NCBI RefSeq assembly: GCF_042677865.1
Contig: NZ_JBHUDD010000058.1
Span: 33,116-97,115, forward strand
Length of the DNA: 64,000 nt
DNA from: Lutimaribacter salitolerans
Lineage (GTDB): Bacteria; Pseudomonadota; Alphaproteobacteria; Rhodobacterales; Rhodobacteraceae
Direction of reading: 5' to 3'
Part shown: positions 52,149 through 60,667 of the stretch, one piece after another
Position numbering within the stretch: position 1 is the first letter of the stretch
Layout: every line of letters starts with the position of its first letter
The notes under the pieces: model-generated
Told to the model about the DNA's origin: nothing
The model's database searches: none
What the model saw: only the letters and a program-made list of their open reading frames with translations
Position numbers and translations under genes: made by a program

Positions 52149-53171
52149 ATGGGGTATAACGTCGTCGTCGTCGGTGCCACGGGTAATGTGGGCCGGGAAA
52201 TGCTGAACATCCTCGCGGAACGCCAGTTTCCGGTGGACAAGATCGCCGTGCTGGCCAGCCGCCGCAGCCTCGGCACCGAGGTCAGCTTTGGCGACAGAAC
52301 GCTCAAGACCGAGGATCTGGACACATTCGATTTCACCGGATGGGACATCGCGCTGTTCGCCATCGGCTCGGACGCGACCAAGACCTATGCACCCAAGGCG
52401 GCCAAGGTCGGCTGCGTCGTGATCGACAACAGCAGCCTGTATCGCTACGACGCGGACATTCCCCTGATCGTCCCCGAGGTGAACCCGCAGGCCATCCACG
52501 GCTATTCGAAAAAGAACATCATTGCCAATCCCAACTGCTCGACCGCGCAGATGGTGGTGGCGCTGAAGCCGCTGCATGACCGGGCCACGGTCAAGCGCGT
52601 GGTGGTCAGCACCTATCAATCCGTGTCCGGTGCCGGAAAGGATGGCATGGACGAGCTGTGGGACCAGACCAAGTCGGTCTACAACCCCACGTCCGAGGTG
52701 CCGCCCAAGAAGTTCCAGAAGCAGATCGCCTTCAACGTCATCCCGCAGATCGACGTGTTCATGGAAGACGGGTCGACCAAGGAAGAATGGAAGATGGTCG
52801 TCGAGACGAAAAAGATCGTCGATCCAAGCATCAAGGTCACCGCGACCTGCGTGCGCGTGCCGGTCTTTGTTGGCCACGCCGAGGCGATCAACATCGAGTT
52901 CGAGGATCATCTGGACGAGGATGAGGCCCGCGATATCCTGCGCGAGGCCCCGGGCATCATGGTGATCGACAAGCGCGAGGATGGCGGCTACGTCACGCCG
53001 ACCGAATGCGTGGGCGATTTCGCCACGTTTATCAGCCGCATCCGGCAGGACAGCACCATCGACAACGGCCTGAACCTGTGGTGCGTCAGCGACAACCTGC
53101 GCAAGGGCGCTGCCCTGAACGCGGTGCAGATCGCCGAACTGCTGGGCCGTGAGGTTCTGAAAAAGGGCTGA
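52149..53171 (+). CDS. asd: Aspartate-semialdehyde dehydrogenase
   Basis: 340 residues. VVGATGNVGREMLNILAER (NADP-binding), IDNSSLYRYD, the catalytic Cys in IIANPNCSTAQMV and STYQSVSGAGKDGMDEL are all characteristic. The enzyme reduces aspartyl phosphate to the semialdehyde, the branch point to lysine/diaminopimelate, methionine and threonine. It follows an AAAGGAGCACCCGAA ribosome site and is closed by a strong terminator, so it is probably its own transcription unit or the end of the one containing the MFS gene. Confidence 0.96.
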   Translation: MGYNVVVVGATGNVGREMLNILAERQFPVDKIAVLASRRSLGTEVSFGDRTLKTEDLDTFDFTGWDIALFAIGSDATKTYAPKAAKVGCVVIDNSSLYRYDADIPLIVPEVNPQAIHGYSKKNIIANPNCSTAQMVVALKPLHDRATVKRVVVSTYQSVSGAGKDGMDELWDQTKSVYNPTSEVPPKKFQKQIAFNVIPQIDVFMEDGSTKEEWKMVVETKKIVDPSIKVTATCVRVPVFVGHAEAINIEFEDHLDEDEARDILREAPGIMVIDKREDGGYVTPTECVGDFATFISRIRQDSTIDNGLNLWCVSDNLRKGAALNAVQIAELLGREVLKKG

Positions 53172-53193
53172 GTCCTGCGACGGAACCAGCCGG

Positions 53194-53221
53194 GGCCGGG
53201 CGCGAAAGCGTCCGGCCTTTT
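53194..53221 (+). terminator. Intrinsic terminator of asd
   Basis: A 10-bp stem (GGCCGGGCGC/GCGTCCGGCC, with one G-U pair) is closed by a GAAA tetraloop and followed by TTTT. It begins 22 bp after the asd stop codon. This is the clearest rho-independent terminator in the window. Confidence 0.9.
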
Positions 53222-53255
53222 GCGTTGGTGGGGCCGAGGGACAGCGACACGCAAG

Positions 53256-53672
53256 CTACCACAGCTTGACGCCCGGCAGCTTGATCGCCTGCGCCATCCA
53301 GTCGGCCATCATGGCCTCGTCCCACGCATCACTTTCGTGAATATTGAAATATCGGACACCCTCCACCTTGGACCCTTTGGGTGGAGCCGGAATCAGATCT
53401 TCGCCGCGAAAGAACGTAAGCTGCACATATTTCTTGTAGCAGTACATGGCAAAGAACCATCCGTCGTCCTTGCCATAAAGGGGCGTGTTCCATCGGACGG
53501 CCTTGCGGACATCTGGCAGGGACCGCACGACGATCTGGTCCAGCCGGTGCCCGACCCCGCTTTTCCAACCGGGCATCGCGTCCAGATAGGCCTTGACCGG
53601 CGCATCGCCATCACCCTTGGCGATTTTGGGATTGCCGCTGGAGGAAAGGTTCGGGTTCGCGCTGTCTTGCAT
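53256..53672 (-). CDS. DUF1801 domain-containing protein
   Basis: 138 residues with the DUF1801/YdhG pattern: KAYLDAMPGWKSGVGHRLDQIV, then VRWNTPLYGKDDGWFFAMYCYKKYVQLTFFRG. The domain is a small iron-chaperone-like (frataxin-resembling) fold of unknown function in bacteria. It is cytoplasmic and single-domain. It is convergent with asd across the terminator. Confidence 0.87.
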   Translation of the reverse strand: MQDSANPNLSSSGNPKIAKGDGDAPVKAYLDAMPGWKSGVGHRLDQIVVRSLPDVRKAVRWNTPLYGKDDGWFFAMYCYKKYVQLTFFRGEDLIPAPPKGSKVEGVRYFNIHESDAWDEAMMADWMAQAIKLPGVKLW

Positions 53673-53765
53673 GGTGCGACTATATCATCCGGGTCCGCAG
53701 CGGTCGAATGACGGTTTGTGCGGTATAGAAAGTTTGCCGTTGAAGGAATGGCTGTGCAGATCACA

Positions 53766-54629
53766 TCACGGGCGCGGTCTGGTCACGGCGTTCAGTTCGG
53801 CCCCGAGCAGGATAACATAGGCCGAGATCCAGAGCCACAACAGCAGCACGATCACCCCCGACAGCGCGCCAAAGCTTTCGTTGTAGGACCCGAAATTGCT
53901 GACGTAGAAGGCAAATCCACCCGATGCCAGAACCCACAGCAGGCAGGCCACCGGCGCGCCCGGTGTCATGTGGTTCTGGCTGCGGGGTCTGGCATGGTCC
54001 GGGCCAAAGCGATAGATCACCGACAGCCCCCCGAAGGTGAAGATCAGCAGCACTCCCCAGGCAAGGGCGAAACTGACGACATTGCCAAGGGTGCCAAGCT
54101 GGACAAAGGACAGCGCCACCGGCACCGCCATGGTCGCCAGCATCCCGATGATGATTCCGATCACCACCAGCAGGGTCAGCGCCAGCGTCACCGCCTTCAG
54201 TTTGACGATGCCACGCGTTTCCTTTTCGCCATAGGCCACGTTCATCCCTTCGATCAGCGAGGCCATGCCCCGGGATGCCGACCAGACCGCAAAGCCGATA
54301 CCAAGCATCGCCGCAAGCCCCAGACCACCGCCGCCACTGCCCGAAATGGCCGACGCCTGCCCGACAACGATCGACATGACCTCTTGGGGCACGATGTCGG
54401 AAAACTGCTGCAACTGCGCCACGATGCGATCGGGGTCCACCAGCAAGCCGGCAATCGCCATCAGCGCGGTGATTGCCGGGAACAGGGCAAGGAGGCCATA
54501 GAACGCGACGCCCGCCGTGATCAGCCCCACGTGATCCTCGTTCACCTGGGTCCAGAGCCGCTTGCCCAGCCCGATCGCCCGTTGGCGTTTCGAACCGTCA
54601 GTATCGTCAGTCGTGCGGGCACTGCCCAT
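53766..54629 (-). CDS. YihY/virulence factor BrkB family membrane protein
   Basis: 287 residues. The cytoplasmic N-terminus (VNEDHVGLITAGVAFYGLLALFPAITALMA, spanning the first helix) is the family signature. About six helices follow, with GIGFAVWSASRGMASLIEGMN and the C-terminal LLLWLWISAYVILLGAELNA. The family was once annotated as ribonuclease BN in error. Its real role is unknown, possibly envelope transport. It stands alone; the adjacent DNA on the start side contains pseudogene fragments. Confidence 0.92.
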   Translation of the reverse strand: MGSARTTDDTDGSKRQRAIGLGKRLWTQVNEDHVGLITAGVAFYGLLALFPAITALMAIAGLLVDPDRIVAQLQQFSDIVPQEVMSIVVGQASAISGSGGGGLGLAAMLGIGFAVWSASRGMASLIEGMNVAYGEKETRGIVKLKAVTLALTLLVVIGIIIGMLATMAVPVALSFVQLGTLGNVVSFALAWGVLLIFTFGGLSVIYRFGPDHARPRSQNHMTPGAPVACLLWVLASGGFAFYVSNFGSYNESFGALSGVIVLLLWLWISAYVILLGAELNAVTRPRP

Positions 54630-54740
54630 GAGCTCTCCTTTTGAAGTCGTTGAGGGTCAACGTTGAGAGGACCGGCAAGGTTCCGCACAGTCGCTTCACA
54701 TGATGCGGAAAGCCGGCCGTGCCTGTCAGACCGTTTGCAG

Positions 54741-54920
54741 CATCGCAAGCAGATCGCGGATCTGGAGAAGATCGTCGGCAGTCTCATCGTGATGCGCGAC
54801 CGCAACAGGCTGTATCTGACGCCTGTCGGCCTGCGCCTTACCAAGTTGGCCCTCATGGTGCTGGCGCAGATCGAACGCGCCGCGCTGGATATCGGCGGGC
54901 TGGCCGCAGGCATCCTGCGA
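54741..54920 (+). pseudogene. LysR-family regulator, N-terminal fragment
   Basis: An open stretch of about 60 residues reads KQIADLEKIVGSLIVMRDRN then RLYLTPVGLRLTKLALMVLAQIERAALD. This is recognisable as the recognition helix and wing of a LysR HTH (normally SRQIxxLExxLGxxLFxRxxrxvxLTxxG). The beginning of the domain and the whole effector domain are missing. It lies beside broken transporter fragments, so the three probably once formed a regulator-transporter locus. Confidence 0.6.
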
Positions 54921-55027
54921 AATCGGTCTTGCAATACGTTATGTTATAGCATGGCAAATTTTAACATAATTTCCCGTGATGCATGTGATCCGCCGGGTGA
55001 TCGGAACACAAAACCAAGGATGACGAA

Positions 55028-55300
55028 TTGCAGCACATCAAGCGCCCGCTCCTTGCCACGCTGATCTGTCTTGGGCTTGGCCTGCCTGCGCTTGCAGACA
55101 CATCCATCGACGTGGTGGCCCCGTTCGAGATCCAGTCGCCCGAACCTTCGACCAGTGGGCATATCTTCATCCGCATGGGCATTTCCGAAGCGCCGGTCGA
55201 CGCAGACCCTCAGGGATGGCTGCGTCCCGGGCTGGCAACCGACTGAAGCATGTCCGAAGACGGTCTGACCTGGCGGTTTGAATTGCGCGACGGCCCTGTT
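55028..55300 (+). pseudogene. Peptide/nickel-type binding protein, truncated remnant
   Basis: A good signal peptide (RPLLATLICLGLGLPALA) and the start of an SBP_bac_5 protein (DVVAPFEIQSPEPSTSGHIF, GWLRPGLATD) are followed by TGA at 55244-55246. The same frame continues after the stop with SMSEDGLTWRFELRDG, which is normal family sequence, so TGA has replaced the usual Trp codon. After this, about 55300, the sequence jumps abruptly into ABC ATPase sequence. Most of the binding protein and any permease genes have been deleted. Confidence 0.75.
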
Positions 55301-55826
55301 GCTGGGCGAGTTGCGCAAGGGCGGCGGGCTGCTGGTGATCACCCATGACCTGGCGCTTGCCCGGATGATCGGCCGGCGGATGATCGTGCTGCGGCAGGGT
55401 GCCGTGGTCGAAACCGGCACCACCGCCGAGGTTTTCGCGAAACCAAAGGCAGGCTATACGCGCGACCTGATCGCGGCGAACCCGCAGCATTGGCCAGCGC
55501 CGGTGCCACATTCGGGCAGCGATGACACCGTTCTGCAAGCGCAGGGGCTTGCCCTGTCACGTGGCGGGCAAAGACAGGTCCAAGGGCTGGATCTGGCGCT
55601 GAAGACCGGTCGCATCCTTGGCGTAACCGGGCCATCCGGCTGCGGTAAAATCAGCCTTGGCGATGTGTTACTGGCCCATCGCCCCGGTGCCGTATCTGGG
55701 GGTGAGCTGCCGCGGCTTGCCCTGCTGCGGACCATGCTGGCCAAGCCGCGTTTCCTGTTCGCGGACGAACCGACCTCGCGCCTTGATCCGATCACGCAGC
55801 GCGAGGTGATCGGGATGCTGGCCTAG
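55278..55826 (+). pseudogene. Double-ATPase ABC subunit remnant with internal deletions
   Basis: 182 residues remain. The front carries only the tail of a first ATPase domain (LLVITHDLALARMIGRRMIV, then VFAKPKAGYTRDLIAANP). A second domain begins with a damaged Walker A (GPSGCGKISLGD, where the usual KS/T-T is lost) and jumps directly to the signature VSGGELPRLALLRTML and Walker B FLFADEPTSRLD. The helical domain and Q-loop between them are gone. It ends prematurely at GMLA. This is a decayed DppDF/NikDE-type gene. Confidence 0.8.
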
Positions 55827-55928
55827 CCTTTTCCCGCCCGGTGAACCTGCTTACAAGGTATGGCAAAACCACAATGGCCTTGGCGCGACCGTGCGGGATG
55901 ATTACCTATTCTGCAAACGGAGGCTTGC

Positions 55929-56936
55929 ATGCAAAATTTCTCACTCCTCGATCTCTCGCCCATCCCCGAGGGCAAGACCGCCGCCGATGCCCTTGCCGCG
56001 ACCGTCGATCTGGCGCGTGCGGCCGAGCGGTCCGGCTATCACCGCTACTGGCTGGCCGAGCATCACAACATGCCGGGCATCGCGAGTGCGGCGACTGCAG
56101 TGGTGATCGGCCATGTGGCCGCCGCGACGCGGACCATGCGGATCGGGGCAGGGGGCATCATGCTGCCCAACCACGCGCCGCTTGTGGTTGCCGAGCAGTT
56201 CGGCACGCTTGCCACGCTCTATCCGGGGCGGATCGATCTGGGGCTGGGCCGCGCGCCCGGCACCGACATGGCCACGGCCCGCGCGCTGCGCCGTCACATG
56301 GCCCCCGAGGACAGCTTTCCCCAGGACGTGCAGGAGCTGATCGGTTATTTCGATGATGCCTCCGACACCCCGCAGGTGCGCGCCATCCCCGGCACCGGCA
56401 CCCATGTTCCGGTCTGGATTCTCGGGTCCAGCCTTTATGGTGCACAACTGGCCGCCTATCTGGGTCTGCCCTATGCCTTTGCGTCGCATTTCGCCCCGGC
56501 CATGCTGGAGCAGGCGCTGGCGGTCTATCGCAGCACCTTCCGACCATCCGCGCATCTGGACAAACCTCATGTGATGATGGCCGCCGGGGTCTGCGCCGCC
56601 GACACCGATGCCGAGGCGGCGTTCCTGCGCTCGTCGCAACTGCTGGCGTTCGCGCGATTGCGGACCGGTCGGCCCGGCAAGCTGCCGCGCCCGATCCACG
56701 AAGTCGAGGCCGAGATTCCGGCACCCGTCATGCAGCAGGTGCAGCAGTCGCTGTCATGTTCCGCCACCGGTTCGCCCGCGACGGTGAAAAAGCAGCTTGG
56801 CCTGCTGATCGACACGTTCCAGCCCGACGAGCTGATGGTCACCGGGATGATCCATGACCACGCCGCGCGGGTCAGGTCGTTCGAAATTGCCGCCGATGTC
56901 CTGGCGGACCTGCGCCGCGCCCCGGCGGCAGCGTAA
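55929..56936 (+). CDS. LLM-class (luciferase-like) flavin-dependent monooxygenase
   Basis: 335 residues of the bacterial luciferase family in the MsnO8/YhbW-like branch: LLDLSPIPEGKTAADAL, HRYWLAEHHNMPGIASAA, IGAGGIMLPNHAPLVVAEQF and IDLGLGRAPGTD. It uses reduced FMN from a partner reductase to oxygenate an organic compound; the substrate is unknown. The start follows AACGGAGGCTTGC. It is isolated, with the pseudogene patch on one side and the TRAP transporter convergent on the other. Confidence 0.9.
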   Translation: MQNFSLLDLSPIPEGKTAADALAATVDLARAAERSGYHRYWLAEHHNMPGIASAATAVVIGHVAAATRTMRIGAGGIMLPNHAPLVVAEQFGTLATLYPGRIDLGLGRAPGTDMATARALRRHMAPEDSFPQDVQELIGYFDDASDTPQVRAIPGTGTHVPVWILGSSLYGAQLAAYLGLPYAFASHFAPAMLEQALAVYRSTFRPSAHLDKPHVMMAAGVCAADTDAEAAFLRSSQLLAFARLRTGRPGKLPRPIHEVEAEIPAPVMQQVQQSLSCSATGSPATVKKQLGLLIDTFQPDELMVTGMIHDHAARVRSFEIAADVLADLRRAPAAA

Positions 56937-56997
56937 CACTGCAACTGGCCCGGATCATCGGGCCAGCCCTCTTCGTCAAGCGCGCCGCGACCCGGGA

Positions 56998-58962
56998 TCA
57001 GGCCGGGTCGGGACTGGTCTTGCGGTTGTCCATCCAGATCAGCCCGACAATCGCGATCGAGGCGGCACCGGCAATCAGCGTGGTCAGCATGCCCGGAAAG
57101 CTGAACGCAAAGCCCGCCACGCCCAGCGGGACACGCAGGATGCCGCGCACATGGCCGACACCCAGCAAGAATCCTTCAAGCCCGCCGGACAGCATGATGA
57201 TCCCGACGATGATCGAGGGCAGCACATAGATCAGCGGCGTCAGATCGCCCTGCAGAACAAGCGCGGGCTGGAACAGAAAGAACAGCGGGATGAAGTAGAT
57301 CACCACCCCCAGCCGCATGGCGGTGAAACAGGTCCGCATCGGGCGCGCGCCGGCGATGGTGGCGGCAAGAAACGCGGCGGCCCCCACCGGCGGCGTGATG
57401 CCCGACAGCATCGCGTAGTAGATGATGAAGAAATGCACCGCGATGGTGTTCAGGCCGCCCACCTCGATGATTGCCGGGGCAAGGGTGACCGCAAGAAAGA
57501 TGTAGGCCACGATGGCCAGCCCGGCCATCCCCATGATGAAACAGGCCAGCACGCCGAACAGGATGACCAGAAAGATGTTGCCGCCCCCCAGCGCGATCAA
57601 TCCCGACGTGACCGAACCTGTCACCCCGGTGATCGTCAGGGCGCTGACCACAAAGGCGATGGGCAGGATGATCGCCGTGGTCTGGGTGACCAGCGTGCCG
57701 GTCTGGCGCACCATCTCGAACATCTGGCGCAGGTTCATGCGGGTGTGGCCCTGCAGGAACGACAGCGCGATCAGCAGGACGCAGGCGTACCATGGCGCGT
57801 AGAACTCCCAGCGCATGTACAGCAGGCCCCAGACCAGAAAGGCCAGCACCAGCAGGAACAGCCAGCCGCGGGCAAGGATGACGCGCGCCTTTGGCAGCGT
57901 TGGATCGATGACACCGGCAAGCCCCTTGCGCGCGGCATAGGCATCGACCTGCAGCAGCACACCGAAATAGAACAGCAGCGACGGCAGGATCGCCGCGATC
58001 ATGACGGTGGCGTAGTCGACCCCGATGGTGATGGCCATGACAAAGGCGATAGCCCCCATCACGGGCGGCATCAGCACCCCCCCGGTCGAGGCGCAGGCCT
58101 CGATCGCGCCGGCGTAATGCGGCGGATAGCCCACCTTTTTCATCGTCGGGATGGTGATCGACCCGGTGCCAGCGATGTTGGAAAAGACCGACCCTGACAA
58201 CGAGCCGAAAAAGCCCGAGGCGACGACCGACACCTTGGCCGGTCCGCCGCGGTACTTTCCGAAACCGGCGCTGGCCAGCTTGATAAAGAAATCCCCGGCC
58301 CCGGTGGCGATCAGAACGCCGGCAAAGACCAGAAAGCCCAGCACGATTTCAGCCACGATCTTTGTCGTGATGCCCATCATCCCCTCGACGCGAAAGATAT
58401 GCGCCTCGATCATGTTCTCGAACGAATAGGGGATGCCCATCAACAGGCCGGGAAAGCGGTCAGCCACCAGCGGGTATAGCCCAAGCAGCAGACAGACCAG
58501 CAGGAACGGCATGCCGCCCGACCGGCGCGCGATCTCAAGCATCAGCACCCAGGTGACGACGCCCATGGGAAAGTTGGTCCAGCTTGACTGCATCATCTCC
58601 CAGGCGTGCGAGGAGAAATACAGGCTGATGCCCAGCACCGTGATCGCGGCGATCACATCATAGAACGGCACGTTCGTCTGACCGCGGTAGGCGGGCAACG
58701 CGATGAACGCCGCCGCACTGAACAGCCCGATGAAAACCCAGTAATACTGACCTTCCAGCAGCCGCTGACCCGCGACCTGAATGCCGAAGATATAGACGAT
58801 ACCCGCAGTTACGCCCAATACACACAGTATGACAAAGACGATGCTCCAGAACGAATACAGATCACCCAGGCGCGTGTTGGCCACCTCGTCGGGCGGTACA
58901 ACCTGCGTCGGCGATGGCTGTGCAGGGGACGGAGCGGAGGAGTGGGACGACAAGCCTGACAT
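56998..58962 (-). CDS. TRAP transporter fused permease (TAXI type, DctQM fusion)
   Basis: 654 residues with about sixteen to eighteen membrane helices. The first part corresponds to the small DctQ subunit and the rest to the large DctM subunit: GDFFIKLASAGFGKYRGGPAKVSVVASGFFGSLSGS (split), ACASTGGVLMPPVMGAIAF and MLSGITPPVGAAAFLAATIA. Fused permeases of this kind go with TAXI binding proteins, whose gene is directly upstream. It imports a carboxylate by sodium or proton symport. I start it at MSGLSSHSS; the extra upstream codons are not needed. Confidence 0.93.
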   Translation of the reverse strand: MSGLSSHSSAPSPAQPSPTQVVPPDEVANTRLGDLYSFWSIVFVILCVLGVTAGIVYIFGIQVAGQRLLEGQYYWVFIGLFSAAAFIALPAYRGQTNVPFYDVIAAITVLGISLYFSSHAWEMMQSSWTNFPMGVVTWVLMLEIARRSGGMPFLLVCLLLGLYPLVADRFPGLLMGIPYSFENMIEAHIFRVEGMMGITTKIVAEIVLGFLVFAGVLIATGAGDFFIKLASAGFGKYRGGPAKVSVVASGFFGSLSGSVFSNIAGTGSITIPTMKKVGYPPHYAGAIEACASTGGVLMPPVMGAIAFVMAITIGVDYATVMIAAILPSLLFYFGVLLQVDAYAARKGLAGVIDPTLPKARVILARGWLFLLVLAFLVWGLLYMRWEFYAPWYACVLLIALSFLQGHTRMNLRQMFEMVRQTGTLVTQTTAIILPIAFVVSALTITGVTGSVTSGLIALGGGNIFLVILFGVLACFIMGMAGLAIVAYIFLAVTLAPAIIEVGGLNTIAVHFFIIYYAMLSGITPPVGAAAFLAATIAGARPMRTCFTAMRLGVVIYFIPLFFLFQPALVLQGDLTPLIYVLPSIIVGIIMLSGGLEGFLLGVGHVRGILRVPLGVAGFAFSFPGMLTTLIAGAASIAIVGLIWMDNRKTSPDPA

Positions 58963-59055
58963 GAGTTTTCCCGCAATTTGAGTGCGCTGACGGCCGAATG
59001 GCCGTGGACAGGGCAAGACGGCAGCGCCGCCTTGCCCCGGGATCATCAAGGAACG

Positions 59056-60246
59056 TCAGAGACGCGAGCGGAAGATCTCCAGACCTTCGGTCTTGGCCTC
59101 GAGAATCTCCAGAAACTCGGGATTGTCGAAGGCGATGTCGATCCGCTTTTCGCGCGCTTCGTCCAGGGCCTCCTGACGTGCCGCGATCCAGGCGTCCATC
59201 AACTCGATCGCCGCGTTGTTCCAGGCGTCGTCCTCGTCGGTCCAGGCGTCGATTTCCCTCAGGTAGCGGACAGTGCCCTCGTGTACGGGTATGGGGGTGT
59301 TGTCCAGGTAGTTGCGGAACTCCTCCAGCGACATGCGCGTGGCAAGGGGATGGGTGCCCTTGTAGTCGTCATGGGCCTCGTGCATCCACTTGGCCATGTT
59401 GTAGACGAAATCGGTATCCGCGTCGGTGGGCACCGCGTAGACGAAGTTGGATGTCGCGGATTCGATCCCGCGTGCGGATTGCACGCCCATGCTGATCGTG
59501 GCCGGCACCAGCATCGACCGGGTTGCCAGCAGGCGGCCCCAGCCCTCGGTGTTCGACGCCGGCATTTCCAGCCAGCGGATTCCGCCGGGCGCGCCTTCCA
59601 TTTCGGACAGGACCGAGCTGATCGGCGCGCAATAGGCCACGTCTGACCGGCCTTCGACGACCGAGCGGCAGCTTTCCGCATAACTGGATGCCGGAACGAA
59701 GGTGATCAGGTCCTGAGCTTCGTCCTGCGTCAGATCCAGATAATCCGGCAGACCGACGGTGATGGTTTCCACGATGGTCGGCGAAAAGATGCCGTTTGTG
59801 ACCCGGTAGCCGCCTTTCTTGAGGTCGTCCAGCGACTCGATGTCGGAATTGCCCGACACGACAAAGCCCCAGGGCGTGTCGTTGTGGTGCCACATGATCC
59901 GCTGCGAGGCGGGTGTCATCGGGGCATAGCCTCCGGTGCCTTCGGCCTGCGAGCGCATTTCGGCCCCCGAGACAGAGGCGATCGCGATATCGCGACGGTC
60001 GACCAGACGACGGTGGCGCATCGGTTCGCTGTCTTCGGGCACGACACGCACAGTGACGCCCTTTTGCTCTTGCAGGATGGGGGCCCAGCCATTGGTCGAG
60101 GCAAAGCTGCCCGAGGACGTGCCGGGGGTGGCGATGACCAGCAGGCGCGGCCAGCTGAAATCGTCCTGAGCCTGCGCGGCACCGGACAGGCCGAGCGCAA
60201 GGGCAAAAGACCCGATGAGCGTGGCCGTAATCTTGTTTCGTTGCAT
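59056..60246 (-). CDS. TAXI-family TRAP transporter solute-binding protein
   Basis: 396 residues. The signal peptide (KITATLIGSFALALGLSGAAQA) leads into LLVIATPGTSSGSFASTNGWAPILQ, the TAXI hallmark (sTAspGGsyYpxGxalA-like), and the fold continues to the end without gaps. It captures an anionic ligand in the periplasm for the fused permease downstream. The ribosome site is GGAGGAG. It is divergent from the acyl-CoA synthetase gene, with which it shares a 421-bp regulatory gap. The likely ligand is the acid that the synthetase activates; that is inference. Confidence 0.92.
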   Translation of the reverse strand: MQRNKITATLIGSFALALGLSGAAQAQDDFSWPRLLVIATPGTSSGSFASTNGWAPILQEQKGVTVRVVPEDSEPMRHRRLVDRRDIAIASVSGAEMRSQAEGTGGYAPMTPASQRIMWHHNDTPWGFVVSGNSDIESLDDLKKGGYRVTNGIFSPTIVETITVGLPDYLDLTQDEAQDLITFVPASSYAESCRSVVEGRSDVAYCAPISSVLSEMEGAPGGIRWLEMPASNTEGWGRLLATRSMLVPATISMGVQSARGIESATSNFVYAVPTDADTDFVYNMAKWMHEAHDDYKGTHPLATRMSLEEFRNYLDNTPIPVHEGTVRYLREIDAWTDEDDAWNNAAIELMDAWIAARQEALDEAREKRIDIAFDNPEFLEILEAKTEGLEIFRSRL

Positions 60247-60667
60247 GTGTTCTCCTCCCATGGATGTCACTGGTGCTGTGGTCGGACGGCCGGTGCCCTT
60301 GCACTCTTCCCGTCCGTGACCGGACCCGGCATGTGCCGGATAAGGCTTGGGTGCTCCGGCTCGGATTGACGGCGATGCGCCGGTCGTCCTTGCCGGTCCG
60401 TTGCCCGCAGCGATGCCAGCCATTCGCGCCCGCCGTGTGCGGCGTGGCCTTGTGGCATGACTTCTGCGTCCGAATTCAGCGTGCAGCCCGGCCTTCCCTC
60501 CTCTGGAATGCTGGCGTGATGGCTGGCGCGCTTTGCCTTCTCCTCTTGCGGAATATCCTTCCGTATTGCGGTATTTCCAGTCAAGCTTTTTTGCTCTACC
60601 GTTTTTCAAAGGGAGGCATCGGGCCAGGTTGCATGCCAGTATCGCGGGGTCCGAAGGGGAGGAAATC
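60247..60667. other. Divergent promoter region of TRAP and acyl-CoA synthetase genes
   Basis: 421 bp without a credible gene. The half near the synthetase is AT-richer than its surroundings and contains the operator-like repeats at 60546-60578. A GGGGAGG ribosome site precedes the synthetase. The other half is ordinary GC-rich sequence with no motif I can name. Confidence 0.6.
60546..60578. promoter_or_regulatory. Repeated TTGCGGWATWTCC motif, likely operator
   Basis: TTGCGGAATATCC (60546-60558) and TTGCGGTATTTCC (60566-60578) are direct repeats 20 bp apart, sharing 11 of 13 bases, so they lie on nearly the same helix face. Between and across them are imperfect inverted repeats, TGCGGAA-N5-TTCCGTA (60547-60565) and TTCCG-N5-CGGTA (60559-60573). 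This style fits an IclR- or GntR-type regulator not encoded in this window. Confidence 0.55.

Noticed and set aside
56854..58197. 447-residue open frame antisense to the TRAP permease
   Set aside because: Extremely Asp/Gln/His/Arg-rich low-complexity product, an artefact of GC-rich membrane-protein coding on the other strand.
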